From contig NGZR01000001.1 of assembly GCA_002197995.1 (NCBI GenBank), positions 14,527,501-14,591,500 of the forward strand: a DNA stretch of 64,000 nucleotides, read 5' to 3'. This stretch comes from Gaeumannomyces sp. JS-464 (Eukaryota > Ascomycota > Sordariomycetes > Magnaporthales > Magnaporthaceae). The position numbers and the translations under genes were made by a program. Under the pieces are notes generated by a model that ran no database searches, was not told where the DNA came from, and worked only from the letters and a program-made list of their open reading frames with translations. Positions 46,118 to 58,500 of this stretch are shown here, in pieces. Numbering within the stretch: the stretch's first letter is position 1; each line of letters opens with the position of its first letter.

Positions 46118-47553
46118 CGTCGCTTCTCAGGGGGACGCTGTCATCGCGAGCCAACTAAAGCCGGAGAGTTGCTTGGGTGTGTGCATATGGGCGAAACGAG
46201 TTGGACGGCCATGGTTGCGATCAACTGAACAGGTCCGTTGGGCAGAAATGGAGGGGAAAACACGTGCAAGCGACAGGTTTCACGAACACACAGCCAATGG
46301 CAAGCCGTCGCCAGCTTGTGGCGTGAACGGCAGTTCGCCTTGTGGTTCGCCTTGGTGTTTTCGGGGGTGCATTGGCGTATTGAGCCGCCCTCGTGACTCG
46401 CCCTCCCAGCCTACCCAGCTTGTCTCCTCAAGTCCAAGCTGACGACCATGCGGACGCTCGTCGAGTACATGTTTATGAGATCAATCCTTAAATGGAGGTG
46501 CCGCCCTTAAAGGACGCCTAGAAAATCGGATCGTATGGAGTGTCAACGAACGTGTTTTTCGTTGCCCGTCCTGCTTGCTGCGTCCGCGGGAGAGACGGGC
46601 CCGAGATTTGACATACGGGCCGCTCCCCTACAGGTGGCCCTCCCTCTGCTTCCCCCTTCACTCCCCCTTCCCAGCAGCATAGAAACACCGATTCCAACCC
46701 TTGAAGCAGATACACGAGCACATCGAGCGCTTCGGGCTCCATCTTGTAGCAAACGAGCCCCAAAACCCGATATCCTGCTGGCTGCGGCTTTCGGGGTCTG
46801 GCTGCTGTCGACTGCCCGTTTTCTTTCGCTCCTGTCTCAGTAAACACTTGTTCCACCTTGCAAAGATAATTCGCCTCGCGCCGCCAGCACGGCCCTCGCC
46901 TTCGTAGACGCCCGCATTGTAAGCGCTGCCAGCCCTAGACGGTGCTCGTCGCGTGTACCGCCACGCCTCCACCCCGGCCGGAAGCCATTGCCTTGCACCT
47001 GACGCCTCCAGCGGGGAAGTCAACGCTGGCATATTGGGTATGACGTGCTGCGGTCCGGGCCAGTTGGGGCGTCCCGGCGAACCCCGTACGGCCACTACCG
47101 GCTGGCTCGGCCCATATAAGCTGCGTCATAGTGTTGTGTCTTGCTCGAGTCCGCATGCTTCGCCACACGGCAAGTTGGAACCGGTAAAAAAGGAGCCTGC
47201 TCTTAAGGGATTGGGGAAAAGGATACACCGAGGGAGAGTCGTGGTTACGATATCATTGTTGTTTGTATAGAACCTTGGTCGTCCCACAAGAACGCCTCAA
47301 CCCAAAGATCCCATCTCCTGCCCGACTGTCCGCCACAACCCCACGCAGTCGCGGGCAAATCTAAAGGGATCTGCATATAGAAGAGGCTGTACTCGACCGG
47401 CGGTGCGTGGCACAAAACATCTATTACGGCAGGACGAAAATCGGGAGTGCCAACAGAGGTGGCATGTGGTTCGACGACTACGCATTCCCGCAGGCCCGCA
47501 CACCTATCAAACCTACAGTTTAGCCATAGGTGGCCCGCCAGCCGGTAACTGAC
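46118..47553. other. Intergenic between the ULD gene promoter and the 5S rRNA gene
   Basis: This 1.4 kb spacer shows no supported gene. Overlapping ORFs on both strands lack domains. It should hold the promoter of the ubiquitin-like-domain gene near 46118. Confidence 0.5.
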
Positions 47554-47672
47554 ACATACGACCATACCCACTGGAATATACGGGATCCCGTCCGCTCTCC
47601 CCTAGTCAAACCAGTGAGGGCCGAACTAGTACTCAGGTGGGTGACCACTGGGGAATCCTCGGTGTTGTATGT
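47554..47672 (+). rRNA. 5S ribosomal RNA
   Basis: 119 nt match the fungal 5S rRNA layout. The ends pair (ACATACGAC with GTTGTATGT). Loop and helix landmarks are GGGATCCCGTCCGCTCT, then CCAGTGAGGGC, ACTAGTAC, and GGTGGGTGACCAC, which covers the internal control region. A stretch of five T residues at 47672-47676 fits RNA polymerase III termination. It stands alone, as expected for filamentous ascomycetes where 5S genes are dispersed and not in the rDNA repeat. The segment ACTCAGGTGGG differs from the ACTTGGGTGGG I would expect, but the 3' hairpin still pairs with compensating wobble, so it may be a functional variant. Confidence 0.93.
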
Positions 47673-49102
47673 TTTTGTTTTATTTCTTCTCCCTTTTTTT
47701 TTTAACCGTCCCGACCTTTTCTGACCCTATTTCTCCGCGGCCTTTGATTTACAATCAAACGTGGACTGTGTTGCGCAGATATCGCAGCAGTGGCTGGCTG
47801 TTATGGCTATTATCATCACCATTCAGCATACCCAGCATGTCCCCCGGCAGCAGGCGGATCTATGACCGGCCCGACTTGAAAGGGGTGTACACTGGCAGCA
47901 CGGCTGCGTTCTGTGCGCGGCGGAACAACGAGGCCGTAGTAGGGACGAGCCAAAGAGGATAAAGAGGCGCAGCAACAACAACACTTACCGTGCAGTGAAG
48001 CAGCGTGGTGGACGGAGCACATTGATATACATAGTTTCTATCGGAATTCCGGCGCAGCCGCGCTGTTGGCAGCGAGCGGAGGTTGTGCTGCAGAGCCCCT
48101 GATTCTGGACCAGACAGTACTCGAGTGTGCAGTGCTCCATGTGTTGGCACCAAGCACATTCCGAATCTGGTTGCTCTGGGCATTTTGAAATAACTCGCCA
48201 GGGATCCCATCGCAAAACCCAAGCTGCCAGACCCCCGCCCACAGCAGGCAGACCAATGGAAAGGATACCTCTGCAGCAGATCGGCGCCCTGTTTCTGGAC
48301 GAGGCTGCCATGCTCAACCATGGCGGGTACAAGATCAACATCCACAGAGTCGAAGTAGTGTGCGGGGCGACAACGGCGACGAAACGACTGACCAAGGAGC
48401 TCAGTGGCTGGGTGGGCGCAGGTTCAGATTGCGGCAAAGCACTCCTCGGAATCAATATCCTCCAGAGTCTTCTTCGTAACGGGATGTATCGGCCGCATGG
48501 CTGCATCGCCGAGACAAAACAAACGATCCACTTCTCGCCAAGTGGCATACGCTGACGCCTGGCAAGGCCAACGCGGTGTATCCAATAGCCGTGGCTGATG
48601 TTCAGCTGTGAGTTGTCTACAGCGATCGATTGGCTGTGGTATCTCCTTCGGTGAGGAGAAACTGTTGGCTTCTCCGATACGAGGCTTGATCAACCCCGCG
48701 CTAGCAAGCCTTGATTTGACACGCATCGGGACAAGGCCACATATTATTGGTGAGTGGGAACAGCGACGGCGTACATGAGGCGTGCTATTTAGTCGGTGTC
48801 GGGACGTCCCGAAGCGCTCAGGCACCGGGTATGGGTAGGTATTTAGGCGAGATGGTTATGATTGATGCTTTAGGTGTTTTTGTTCCCGGGGGCGGGTCAT
48901 GATAATGACGTGCCAACACGAGAATGAGGCTGAGGAGCATAGCAAAGTGAGGAAGAGACCAAGTCGGCAGATCGAGACACAATAATTACCCGGTGTTCAT
49001 GCGCAGCCCCCCTTTCCCGCTTTGCGACAACGATATTAGCTCTTAAACATAAAACCTTTGGCGGCACCACCTTCATCGGAATTCAGGACCATCTAGATGC
49101 TC
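47673..49102. other. Intergenic with an uncertain Cys-rich coding candidate on the minus strand
   Basis: Most of this stretch has no supported gene. On the minus strand an open frame ending near 47989 contains a Cys-dense segment (CAWCQHMEHCTLEYC, CSTTSARCQQRGCAG). It is followed by a consensus GTAAGT donor at 47988, a CACAG acceptor, and a short Cys-rich continuation (CCQC, CCRGTCWVC) that stops at 47823. No start or upstream domain is clear, so I do not call a gene. Confidence 0.4.
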
Positions 49103-50777
49103 CTAATCTTCCCAGACGGGGAGGTCCAGGTCCACGACGATGGGCTTGTTGAGCCTTTTGCCGCCTATGTGAGGATAGCTGTTCGCCATTATGGCGCAGT
49201 TGACGACGCAAGTTTCCCGCCGACCCATCCTGCCAAGAAGCGCTGCCCTGTCGCACCTGGCAGACGTTTCCGGGTCGCCGCCCATGCCACAAGTGCCGAG
49301 CCCTGGGGTGGCACCGTGGCATGCGTGCGTGTTGCCAAACGGGCTGGTGCCGCCTTTAGCCTCTGTGGGCTCGTTGACAAGCGTCCACCCCTCGTCGCCA
49401 TCCTGCCTGTGGAAAAGCCCAGACGGTCCGACCCCGCCATCGTTGTCGAGTGGCTTTCGCCCGGTCCGCGCGTCGCCCGTCAAGTCCACGAGCGACACCT
49501 TAGCCTCTCCGCCTTTTCCGCCGGCGCCGGCAGGAGCCGGGTCTTCCCACGGTTGGTGAGCACCGTGGACCTCCATGAACCTACCGTTCACGGACCCTGG
49601 CCCCCCGTCAATATCCCAGCGCACAACTTCACAGCCCCTGCCCTCGTGTACATGGCCGCACACGACGAGGCGCGGGCGCACGCGCCACAGGGAACGGCGC
49701 AAGGCCTCGCAGCCCGCCGAGCGCCGGCCCGCCGCCTCATCGCGGTGGCCGCGCGGTGGGCCGTGAGTCACCACCACATCCGCGGACAATGGGATCTTGG
49801 ACCAGAGCTCTCCTGCGCTGGGCCCGGCCAAATCTGGCTCGGTGGGTCGGTTGCTATTCCGCCCCCTTCCGGGCTGCGCCGTGGTGGCTGCGACGGCATC
49901 TGTGGAGTCGGGGTGACTGTCTAGGATCTGCCGCTGCTCGACCGGCACAGGTTCGGGGGCAAACGAGGCCGGGGTGGCGCACAACGCTGCTGAGAGGCGG
50001 GCTCTGAACCGAAGCGACGGTTTTTGCTGCGCGCTCGAGACCGGGACCTCTTGTGCTTCGGAGCCCCGTCTGGGCCCGGAGGAGAGAGCCCCTCAGAGGC
50101 CGAGCGTGGATAACCGAAGGCCCAGAGCCCATTCCGAGGACTGTACGGAGACCCAAACACGGTGAACTCTGTGTGCGGCCCCGAGGGCCTGGTAAGTCTG
50201 ATTCTGGTGGCGCTGTGCGCGAGATAGGTTATGGAGAGACTCGACTCCAACAGGCCGAGGCACTCGGAGGACGACTCGGGGCGCTGGTTGTGAAAGTACA
50301 TGCCATACTCCTTGTAGAAATCAGCGTCAAGCGTGATATCGTGATTCCCTAGGGAGCGACGAACGGGTCAGTACACAGGCGAACGGCCTGTTTCTCCGCC
50401 CACTACCAGAAACAGAGATTCGCTTGTCGTCCGTACCCGCAACCACAATCTTGGCCTCAAAATCTGCCTTCTCGAGCCATTGAACAGCTTTGAACAGCTA
50501 TGTGCAGACCCGTCAGCGCTCTATAGGCACGCAGGGGAGGGTCTTCAGCCCGCTATCCTGTCGAGCCAGGATCACGAGCCGGCGCATTTCCGGGACGTAC
50601 CTCGGAGGAGGTGCCCTGGTTTGTCAAATCGCCGGCGTGGATCAGAACATCGCCTTTGGGCAGTTTGACGGTGTAGTGGGTGTCGGAAACGCAGACGAAT
50701 CGGGTCCGCCGCAGCCTCGGCGGCCTCGCTGTCCCCTCGGCTCCGTCTCCGTACCGCTTGGTATCGGAAGCATCCAT
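49103..50777 (-). CDS. Calcineurin-like metallophosphoesterase, one apparent missing base
   Basis: The exons are 50777-50601, 50497-50437 and 50348-49103, giving 494 aa after repair. All metal-binding motifs of the dinuclear phosphoesterase fold are in order: VCVSDTHYT, IHAGDLTNQG, VVAGNHD (formed by the second splice), VVTHGPPRGH and VVCGHVHEG. This arrangement resembles the UPF0046/MPPED2-like branch rather than PPP protein phosphatases. The substrate is unknown. FGSPYSPRNGLWAFGYP lies between GNHD and the His motif. A basic Ser/Arg-rich linker then changes frame somewhere in 49990-50040, where one base seems to be missing, before FAPEPVPVEQRQILD. Adding one base makes the coding length a multiple of three. 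The ATG at 50777 is the first in frame. Confidence 0.85.
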
Positions 50778-53580
50778 GGTTGTGGCGCAAGATGGCACGT
50801 TGGCAGAAGGCCGCAGAGTGCAAAAACACGGTAGGGCAAAATGCGCGGGTGAATGTTGAGTGTCTCTGTGGACAGAAAAGAGCGATTCAATTTATGAACT
50901 TCTAATGATCAAAATCTCGATTCGGATTATCGAAATACTCGTCTTGCAGGTCGGCGCCTAAAGGTAGCTAGAAAGGCCGTGAGTCGTTGAGGTGGAGGGC
51001 TCTGTAGATGATAGGAGGCGATGTGGTGGAGGAGGTTCCATTGGGGCTATGTGGTCATCTCATCTGTGGATGCTGTTGTGGATGTCTGGGCTTCCCAACT
51101 CTGGGCTTCCCAATTCTGGGCTTCCCAATCCAGGCAGCAGGAGCAACCAACCGACAGCAGCCCGCACGGGCCAAGCATGATCAATATCCGCAACATCGCA
51201 GCGGAAGCTTCGCTCCTACATTGCAATACTGTCGCCAGACAAAAGGCGTGGCGATGCCTCACTTCGGGCCTTGCCGGCGGTGAATCAGAAAGCAAGGGAT
51301 TCCATGCTGGTTGTCTTGCCTGGGAGAGCCCGGGAGGAGATGTGAAAGATGTCGCAGATATAGGTCTCGCAGCGGGCATTATTGGCCAAAACTGCGCCCA
51401 AGGGCCGTGATCCTCTCTGAAGGAAGAGGGCTCCCTATCAGCGTGCAGAATTGCCGTGTTGGTGGTATGTTTACCTGTGGGTGCCGAGCTGCACTCCCAA
51501 AAGCAAATCGTCGATCCGAGCCCAGGCGTCCGAGTGCCCTCCAAATCGCACTGTGGTCCACTGATCAGAGCGTCCAAGTCTACGCAGCTGCCAGACAGAC
51601 AACCTGCAAGAATTCAATGGAAGGCACTGTCGGTGACTTTGCAGCGACAAAACGGATGGGCAGCTGAGCAATGAGGTCCAGTGCCCAGCTGGGCCACGGA
51701 TCAGTGAATTGGCTAGCCCCAGTTGCCGCCTTCTGAGCTGCAGCGTCCCGGATAGCGAGGATTCGTGCAGCAGGAACCACTGGCTCGGAGCCCCTGTCAG
51801 GGCTCTCCGCCTCCCTGTTTTCGTCGGCTGGTGTCGGCTGGTCCGTTGCGACCCCCTTTTTCGCGGGAGCTGGCAAGCGTGACCGTTTGACCATTCAGAG
51901 CGCGCGCCCCGCTTTCCCCCTTTCTGCTTCCCTCTGCTCGTTTTCCCGATGGCGCACATCTCGGCTGCACTGATGACGGATGGATTGAACATCGAGTCCA
52001 ACACGTAGGCACCGCAGGTGCACGCCTTCAATACACCGCAGCAGCACACATTGAGGGGCCTTCACCACCAGCAAAGCAGAACACAGCACAGCACAGGTTC
52101 ATCACGCTCCCAGCGCAACGGTGGCCGCCCCCGGTAGCACACGCCACCTACCGCCCGTTGCCCCTGAGGCTACAGCTGCCAGGTGTGCCTCCGTCAATGG
52201 TTGGATGCCCGTTCCTGACATTGTTTGTTGACGTGGGCTCGCTGGAGCTTGTGTTGGAGCGGTGGGTTGCCTGCAGTGCACACACAGTGGGGCGGATGGG
52301 ATTGAGGCCGCACAGGCAGGCCGCCCCCTTCATGCGTTCGCCCCTCTCCGCTGCCGGCATTGCTCGTAATAGCGGCCAGCTCCACCCCTAATCTTCCGAA
52401 GAAGCAATTGAAGACGGTGACCAAGCCATTGTCCTCCCGACGTGGCACGGGGAACACGCCCGCGCCCCAGGCTGTCCATGTCCGCGTTGCGGAGGACGGA
52501 GGGCCAAGTTTTGTGACGTCGACCGCGCCGTTTGTGCACGCCTCGATTTGTGATGGTGCGGGTGGTCGGTCTGGTACACGCAGGCAACAGGGGGCTGGAC
52601 TGGCCGAAAAGCAAAAGCAAGCACGGGCCGTCAGCATTTTGCTATTATTTTCTATCTTCCGCGAGACCCCTGTAGTGCGCCAACCCCGTGCCCCCTTCAA
52701 AGACCGAGCTAGCGCCGCAGCCAATTTGGCTGGGTCGGAACTGGTGGGTCCACCCCGTCCTCGCGACGACGCTCCAGCTCCAGGTTCGGTTTCCGCGATC
52801 CCTAGGCAGCCTCCATGGCTCCATAACACTTCTGGCTTGCTAGAGAAAAAAAATCGCCCAAGAAGTCCCGACAGCAAACAGCCCAGCCACACCAACCTTC
52901 TCGCTGATCGACGGGGCCTTCGATCGCGACGGCACAACGCGAACGAACCAGACGACGACAGAAGCCGGAACCGTCACCGCAGCCCATCGTGCCAGCCCGT
53001 CACCAGGACGGCCACCGAGCGAGCTGATGACGGCCGGCCCCTGATGACCGTCTCTTGTTGACTGTCGCTCGCCGAAGCTTTCCCTCGTCTCGCCACTCAA
53101 CCCGCGCACCACCACCAGCCAGGCCACGCACGCAGCAGCAGCAGCAGTAGCGGCTTAGGAGAGTCGGCGGCGTCGATTTTGCTTGGAGTCGCGCCTCCTG
53201 GGAAATTCGTGCCACCGACATCTGGAAACAGCAGCCTGCGTGCGGGTTATTTTGTGTGGTGCCAGAGCGCTAGCTCACCTCGGCCGCCTGGTGCGAAAGC
53301 CCAAGTCTAATTTCCTGGCCCTCTTCCTGCAACAGCCAACCCACGCGACCGCATCAATCCCCAAACGTCCGAGAGCCGGCTAGCCATTGGGGCAGCAGAA
53401 GCGTGGGCAAACAAGCAATAAGCAAAAACAAAGCAGCAGAAGCCAGAGACACAAGACTCGCGACTGGCCTCGCAGCCCCCAGACCCGTGCACACAACCCG
53501 GCTCGGAATTCGAGCTCAGCTAGGCCAAGCACCATCGACGTGTCGTCGTCGCACCTGCGACGCCCCTTCACAAGGGCACC
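50778..53580. other. Divergent intergenic region, 2.8 kb
   Basis: This spacer lies between the divergent metallophosphoesterase and teaR-like genes. It holds a 3 x 15 bp tandem repeat (51085-51129) and overlapping ORFs without domains. A CAG-rich stretch near 53130-53150 and an A/C/G-rich leader precede the ATG at 53581. I found no RNA gene. Confidence 0.55.
51085..51129. repeat. Three tandem copies of a 15-bp unit
   Basis: The unit TCTGGGCTTCCCAAY is repeated three times head to tail with a single C/T difference at the last base. Confidence 0.9.
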
Positions 53581-55584
53581 ATGGCGGCCGTGTCAGCCGT
53601 CCCGACCGCGGCTTCCGGCCTCACTCCACCGAGCAGCTCCCACGGCAGTGGCAGCAGCAACGTGAACGGCAACGGATACACGTGGAACGGCAGCTGCTCC
53701 ACGGCCGAAAATGACGAGGTGAGTGGAGACGACCTCGAGACACGACCCTTCCCGTCGCGCTGCCGCGTTTGCATCGACCCGTCCGACATTCCAACACCCC
53801 TTCTAGAACATCCATCCCGCTGCGGCTGCTCCGCGAGGCCTGCATGTTTGCCTACCACTGCTCTTACCGTCGTTCCGCTGCTTGGGAACTGGTTGCACGT
53901 GCGGCTGCCGCCGAGCAGGCTTCATGGAATTCATCAATGGCACTCGATAAAAGAGATACTGACACGCGTTGCGTCACCCCCTTGCGCCTTCTCCTTCTAG
54001 AACCCGATGCATTACAAAAAGACGGCCCACCACTATGACGCGGCAAACGGTCATCAAATGTCACCGCTCATTTCACAGAACGGATACTCGCCATCGGATT
54101 CCCCCGTCGCCCCGACACCGAAAGACAGCGATTCCAACCTCACGGGCATGGCTGCAGCTGCATACCTCTCGCCCCCAAACGACTCCACCGCCGTCAAGTC
54201 CTCTTCAATAAAGGACAACGCCACCGGCTCCTCGGACAGCCTGCCAGACACATACGGGAAGCAGCAGAAGGCACCAAGCGTCTGACGGGAGAGGTCAGTC
54301 CCACTGGGAGCTTCGGGGGCTTGCCAGACGACTCGAAATGGATCCATAGGGACAAGCTGGCTCGAATAGAAAGCGAGGAGCTGCAGGCCGCCGGCATATT
54401 TCTCCCGGCACAGCGCTCGCATAGCCGGCCGCGACACGCCACGCAAGAACGACCGACCGCCTCCAGGAAGACCTCAGATGCCGACCTGCACAACTCTTTG
54501 AGATCGCGCAAGAACTCGTCGGCTGTCGCTGGTTCGATGGTGGGGACGAGTTCCGGAGATCCCAGGCTTCAATCAAGCGCGCCCAACTGGGACTTGAGGT
54601 TACCTGAAGAGATTGCCGAGGCTGAGGAGGCGAATTATTGGACGTCTGTGAACGGCATGAAGGGCTCATCACGGATCCCCGTGGCCAAAGTGAGCCCCGT
54701 GCCCATACCGTCCGATGTTCTGGAACGCGATACCCCCGCGAGGCGAAGGCGGGATAGCAGCCCTAACGACGAAGCCGCGGATATCAAGATGCCTAGGACA
54801 CGAGCAAGGAGCAGTAGTACCAGCGCCAAGCTCGAGGCAGCAGCTACCGCCGCCGTCGGCAGCACTCCCCAACCGAAGCGCGCGGCAACAGATTCGTCGC
54901 CAAAGAAGGCGGCAGCCGACTCGTCACCGAAGAAAGCGACCAGCGTCAGGAAAGGGTCCGGGAAGTCTGGGGGCACCGGGCGACAAAAGACGCGCGGTGC
55001 ACCTAGCAAGGACTCGACGAGCAGCGCGTCCGGCACTACGCGGCCGTCTACGAGGTCGGGCGAGCGTGAGCTCGCGACAGCGTCTCCCGTCAACAACATG
55101 CGCGCACCCGAGGGCGACCCGCCGTGGATGATTTCGGCCTACAAGCCGGACCCGAGGCTGCCTCCAGATCAGCAGCTCCTTCCCACGGTCGCCAAGAGAC
55201 TGCAGCAAGAAAAGTGGGAGCGCGAGGGCAAGTTTGGAAATGTTTACGACAGGGAGTTTAGGCCGCTCACAGAAGACGGATTCCTCTCGCCGCCCGAGCC
55301 CAAGGATAAGCTCAACCCCCAGCCGAACGAGAAGCAGGAGGAGAAGACGGACGACTGGCCCCTGAAAGCCGAGCCCAAGAGCCCTACGGCACCCTCGCTC
55401 CGCCAGCAGCGGACGGGATCTTATTCCACTATCCCCAAGGTTCAGGACCCCCCAGAGTCCACTTCCGCCATCGAGGGGCAACGGGGCGCCCGGACAGCCG
55501 TCTCCTTTGGTACGTGTCCCGGACATTCCGGACAACGATCCGAGCCAGGACAAGAAGGGCTGCATGTGCTGCATCGTCATGTGA
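53581..55584 (+). CDS. teaR: TeaR/Mod5-like prenylated cell-polarity anchor, two apparent indels
   Basis: The exons are 53581-53718 and 54001-55584 with a 282-nt intron (GTGAGT, TTCTAG), giving 573 aa after repair. The protein is mostly disordered: Ser/Thr-rich start, SPTGSFGGLPDDSKWIHRDKLARIESEELQ core, basic SPKKA repeats, and a C-terminal CIVM preceded by GCMC. CIVM is a CaaX box for prenylation, with nearby Cys available for palmitoylation. In Aspergillus TeaR and fission yeast Mod5, such a protein sits at the plasma membrane of growing tips and captures Tea1/TeaA delivered on microtubules. Two breaks are seen: a missing G near 54270 (before TKRLTGEVSPTG) and an extra G at 55509-55510 (before VPDIPDNDPSQDKKG). 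As written, the downstream frame would replace the CaaX end with a Leu-rich tail. Confidence 0.8.
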
Positions 55585-58500
55585 TGGTGCTCCTGCTGCT
55601 GCTGTTGGCCAAAAGTGTCTCTGTCCTCGAACTGCCCCGGCACGCCGCCGATCGAACTTGGCGGTAGCCCTGCGTGCCGCCAAGATATCGAATTTCCCGT
55701 ACATAGACTGTCCTCTACACTACTCTCGATGACCCTCACGGGCGAGAAGGGCCGCCGAAACCCCTGGCACGATACCCAATACCCTCCTGCAAACCGACAC
55801 GCATCATTTTCGGCGTGGCCGTGTCACCGTCACCCGGATCCCCACCGAGTGCTCTCTATGGCCATCACCCACCCAAGCAAACTCTCATCCTCCTCCCCAA
55901 GCTTACCCCCGCCAGGGTTCTTCTCGGTCTGTACGACTTTACGATTCTCCTCCTTTCTACTCCTCTTCGCCAAACCTTCAATTCGCAGACCTCAACGCCG
56001 GTGTAATTATCAACTGTCACATACCTCACTCATATCCCACCCACAAAGCCATGGACGGCACTCTATTTCATTGACTCTTGCTTCCCTTGCTTTCTACTCC
56101 GCCCTGTCTTTTTGCTTTGCCACTTTTTCGGCCCCATTCAAGCGCGCTTTCCCCTGATCCCATACCTGGAGTTCTTATTTTTTTTTTTCTTCCTCGCTCG
56201 CAGTCCCGCTGGGAGGTGACGCTTCTCTTCGGGAGTTCAAAAGGAGTTTAGTCGGTCGCGAAGGGAGAGACCTGCGAAGCTCTTCTAACCTCTTTAGTCG
56301 AGTCTCGTGGGCCACCCTCAATATCCTCTGGGCTCTCACGAAAGTCCGTCCTTTTCACGTTTTCTTTGTCCAGTTACATACCACCATTATTTTACCTATC
56401 TATTTTTGACCTCGTGCATATCTTTCTCTCTGGCCCTCTCTTGTTTCGATTTTTGCATGGCCAGCCTTGATTAGAAGGAGTTCTTTTTCTTGCCCTTACA
56501 AGCAGCTATCCGTTCAATCTCCGATCAGGCCACCTGTCTCGGTCGCAGACACCACCCTGTCTTGCTTGTCGTTTTGCTTGGCTTCTCCATGGCCAACTAG
56601 GCCGTGTGCATATTATTACCTATTTTCGGGTGGGCCCATCATCGCTAGATCTCGCGACGGACGATCTCCCGAGACATACATTCTTGGCTGTCTTGGGCTG
56701 ACGAGAACGAGCCAGACATACCAGAGAAAACCAACTGTCTCTCTTCTTGTTTTCTATTCTTGGTTTTCCCTTTCCTTCCCTTCCTTTTCCGAGATATGGA
56801 GAGACACGCCCTGATGTAACGGGCTTCACACCCACACGCTAAGAATGGAAATTGGTCTTCGTCACCGTCATGGGACGACAGTCGCGCTATTTCTGGGAAG
56901 GTTGTCTCGAAGCTGCCTTGACATGCAGCCGCAACTCGAGCCAGCGATGTTATCCCCTGGTTAAGTGCGTTAAGAATGCAAATACAGCAAAACGATATGA
57001 TAATCACCCGGCGTTACTATTCCTCTCGAGTCAATTTTGAAGTTTAGTCTGAGTGTGCCATCTCCCTCAGCCCCGCCTCAGGATATCAAAAGCAATTGTG
57101 AGACTGCTAGCTCAGAAAGCAGGTTGGGGAGCTCGGAAGGACAGGCCAACCTGATACGCTGAAAAGACAGGTCTCTTGGCGGTCGCACATATAAACAACA
57201 GCATCTCAGCCGGAAGGGCGCGGTCATGGGATGTCTTGAGCTGAAGATGCGGTCGACTCGGTCGGACAGGGACGGTTTCAGAGTCCGAAAACGGACCAAG
57301 CCCGAGATGGTTTTTACTAGTCTACCTACCTATGTGAGCTCCTTTCGGTGCCAGTGTCCCCGAGGCGGTGGGGCGGAGTGAAAGCACTCTCTTTTTATCT
57401 CTCCGCAAATTCAAATACAAAGACGTGCAAACTTTCGCCCGCAAGTGTGGGCTGGGCATCTTTCTTTTCTCCTGGAAGCCTTTTTTTTGCTGCCGTCCGT
57501 ATATACGGCGTGCGTCAGGTTCAGCTGAAAGTTTCATGTAGAAACAGGAGGGCATCTCGAGATGGAAGCTGTTGGTTCCCGCTTCGCGATCCCCTCCCTT
57601 TCCGGATTGGGTTCTTTTTTTTTGGGAAACACTCGAGGACTGACGGGGCACGTTATAGGTCAAACAGGTGGTGGTTCAATGTGTTCTAACCATGTTCACA
57701 CTCAGGCGCGTCTGTGCATTTCCGATCCGCGGAGACCTTGCAAATTTCAGGAGGAAAATTGGGTCAAGGGGAGACGGGAGGGACCTCGAGGGAAGGAGGT
57801 TGGAACGTCGAAAAAAAACGCGGGGCCAAGCAGCCGTCTCCTTGGGAAGAACTGCCAGATGCGGCAGGCCCGGCTGGCCGTCTCTTTTGCTACCTACCTA
57901 GGTTTTGGGAAGCCGGGTCACCACAGGCTGGATGGACCTTGCATGAACGAGATTTCGAGACTCCTCCACCCCCGAGGAAACAGAACGCTTCTGGATGCAA
58001 GCATATCCCGAGCTGGCCCAGGTTGTGCGGTGTGGGTGTCATCCTCCCACCGCACACCTGACCCAAACGTGGGAACGTTGCATTTTCTGATGGGTGCCCT
58101 CGGTGCCCTCGGTGCTCTGTGGGACTGTGACATACGGCACGCACATGTGCCGCACAGCTGCGGGTTTTGGATCCGTCGTGTGTTCGGGTGGAAAATACGT
58201 TAACGGTTGGATGAGGATGGGGTTTGTTTGGTATGGATCCCGCATTACCTACTTCATTAGTCACTCATGTGTCCGTCCGGCAAGCAGTCAACCAGCGCGG
58301 CGGCCCAGCCTTGGGTTTCGAGAAGCGTGAAGTACATGTAATGGCGATGGTTCATATCGCGCGGGCTTTGCGAGGCGGGCTCCGCTGTTTCGGAGTGTCT
58401 CTAAGCCCCGGCAGTTTTCCTGGAAGATCTATCTAAACTAGGACATTCACTTGGATATCCACCGCACGGCTTCGCAAAGGAGTTCGCGGTACTCGAGCGG

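Noticed and set aside
51960..52010. A tRNA T-arm-like sequence on the minus strand
   Set aside because: Only four of five stem pairs form, and no matching acceptor stem or D arm lies upstream.
55510..55550. A short GTACGT..CCAG intron at the end of the teaR-like gene
   Set aside because: It would be about 39 nt, has no branch site, and splicing gives the wrong phase for the CaaX ending.
57562..58203. A 213-codon open frame in the right-hand gene-poor region
   Set aside because: No recognisable domain, no codon bias, and three overlapping frames of similar quality.
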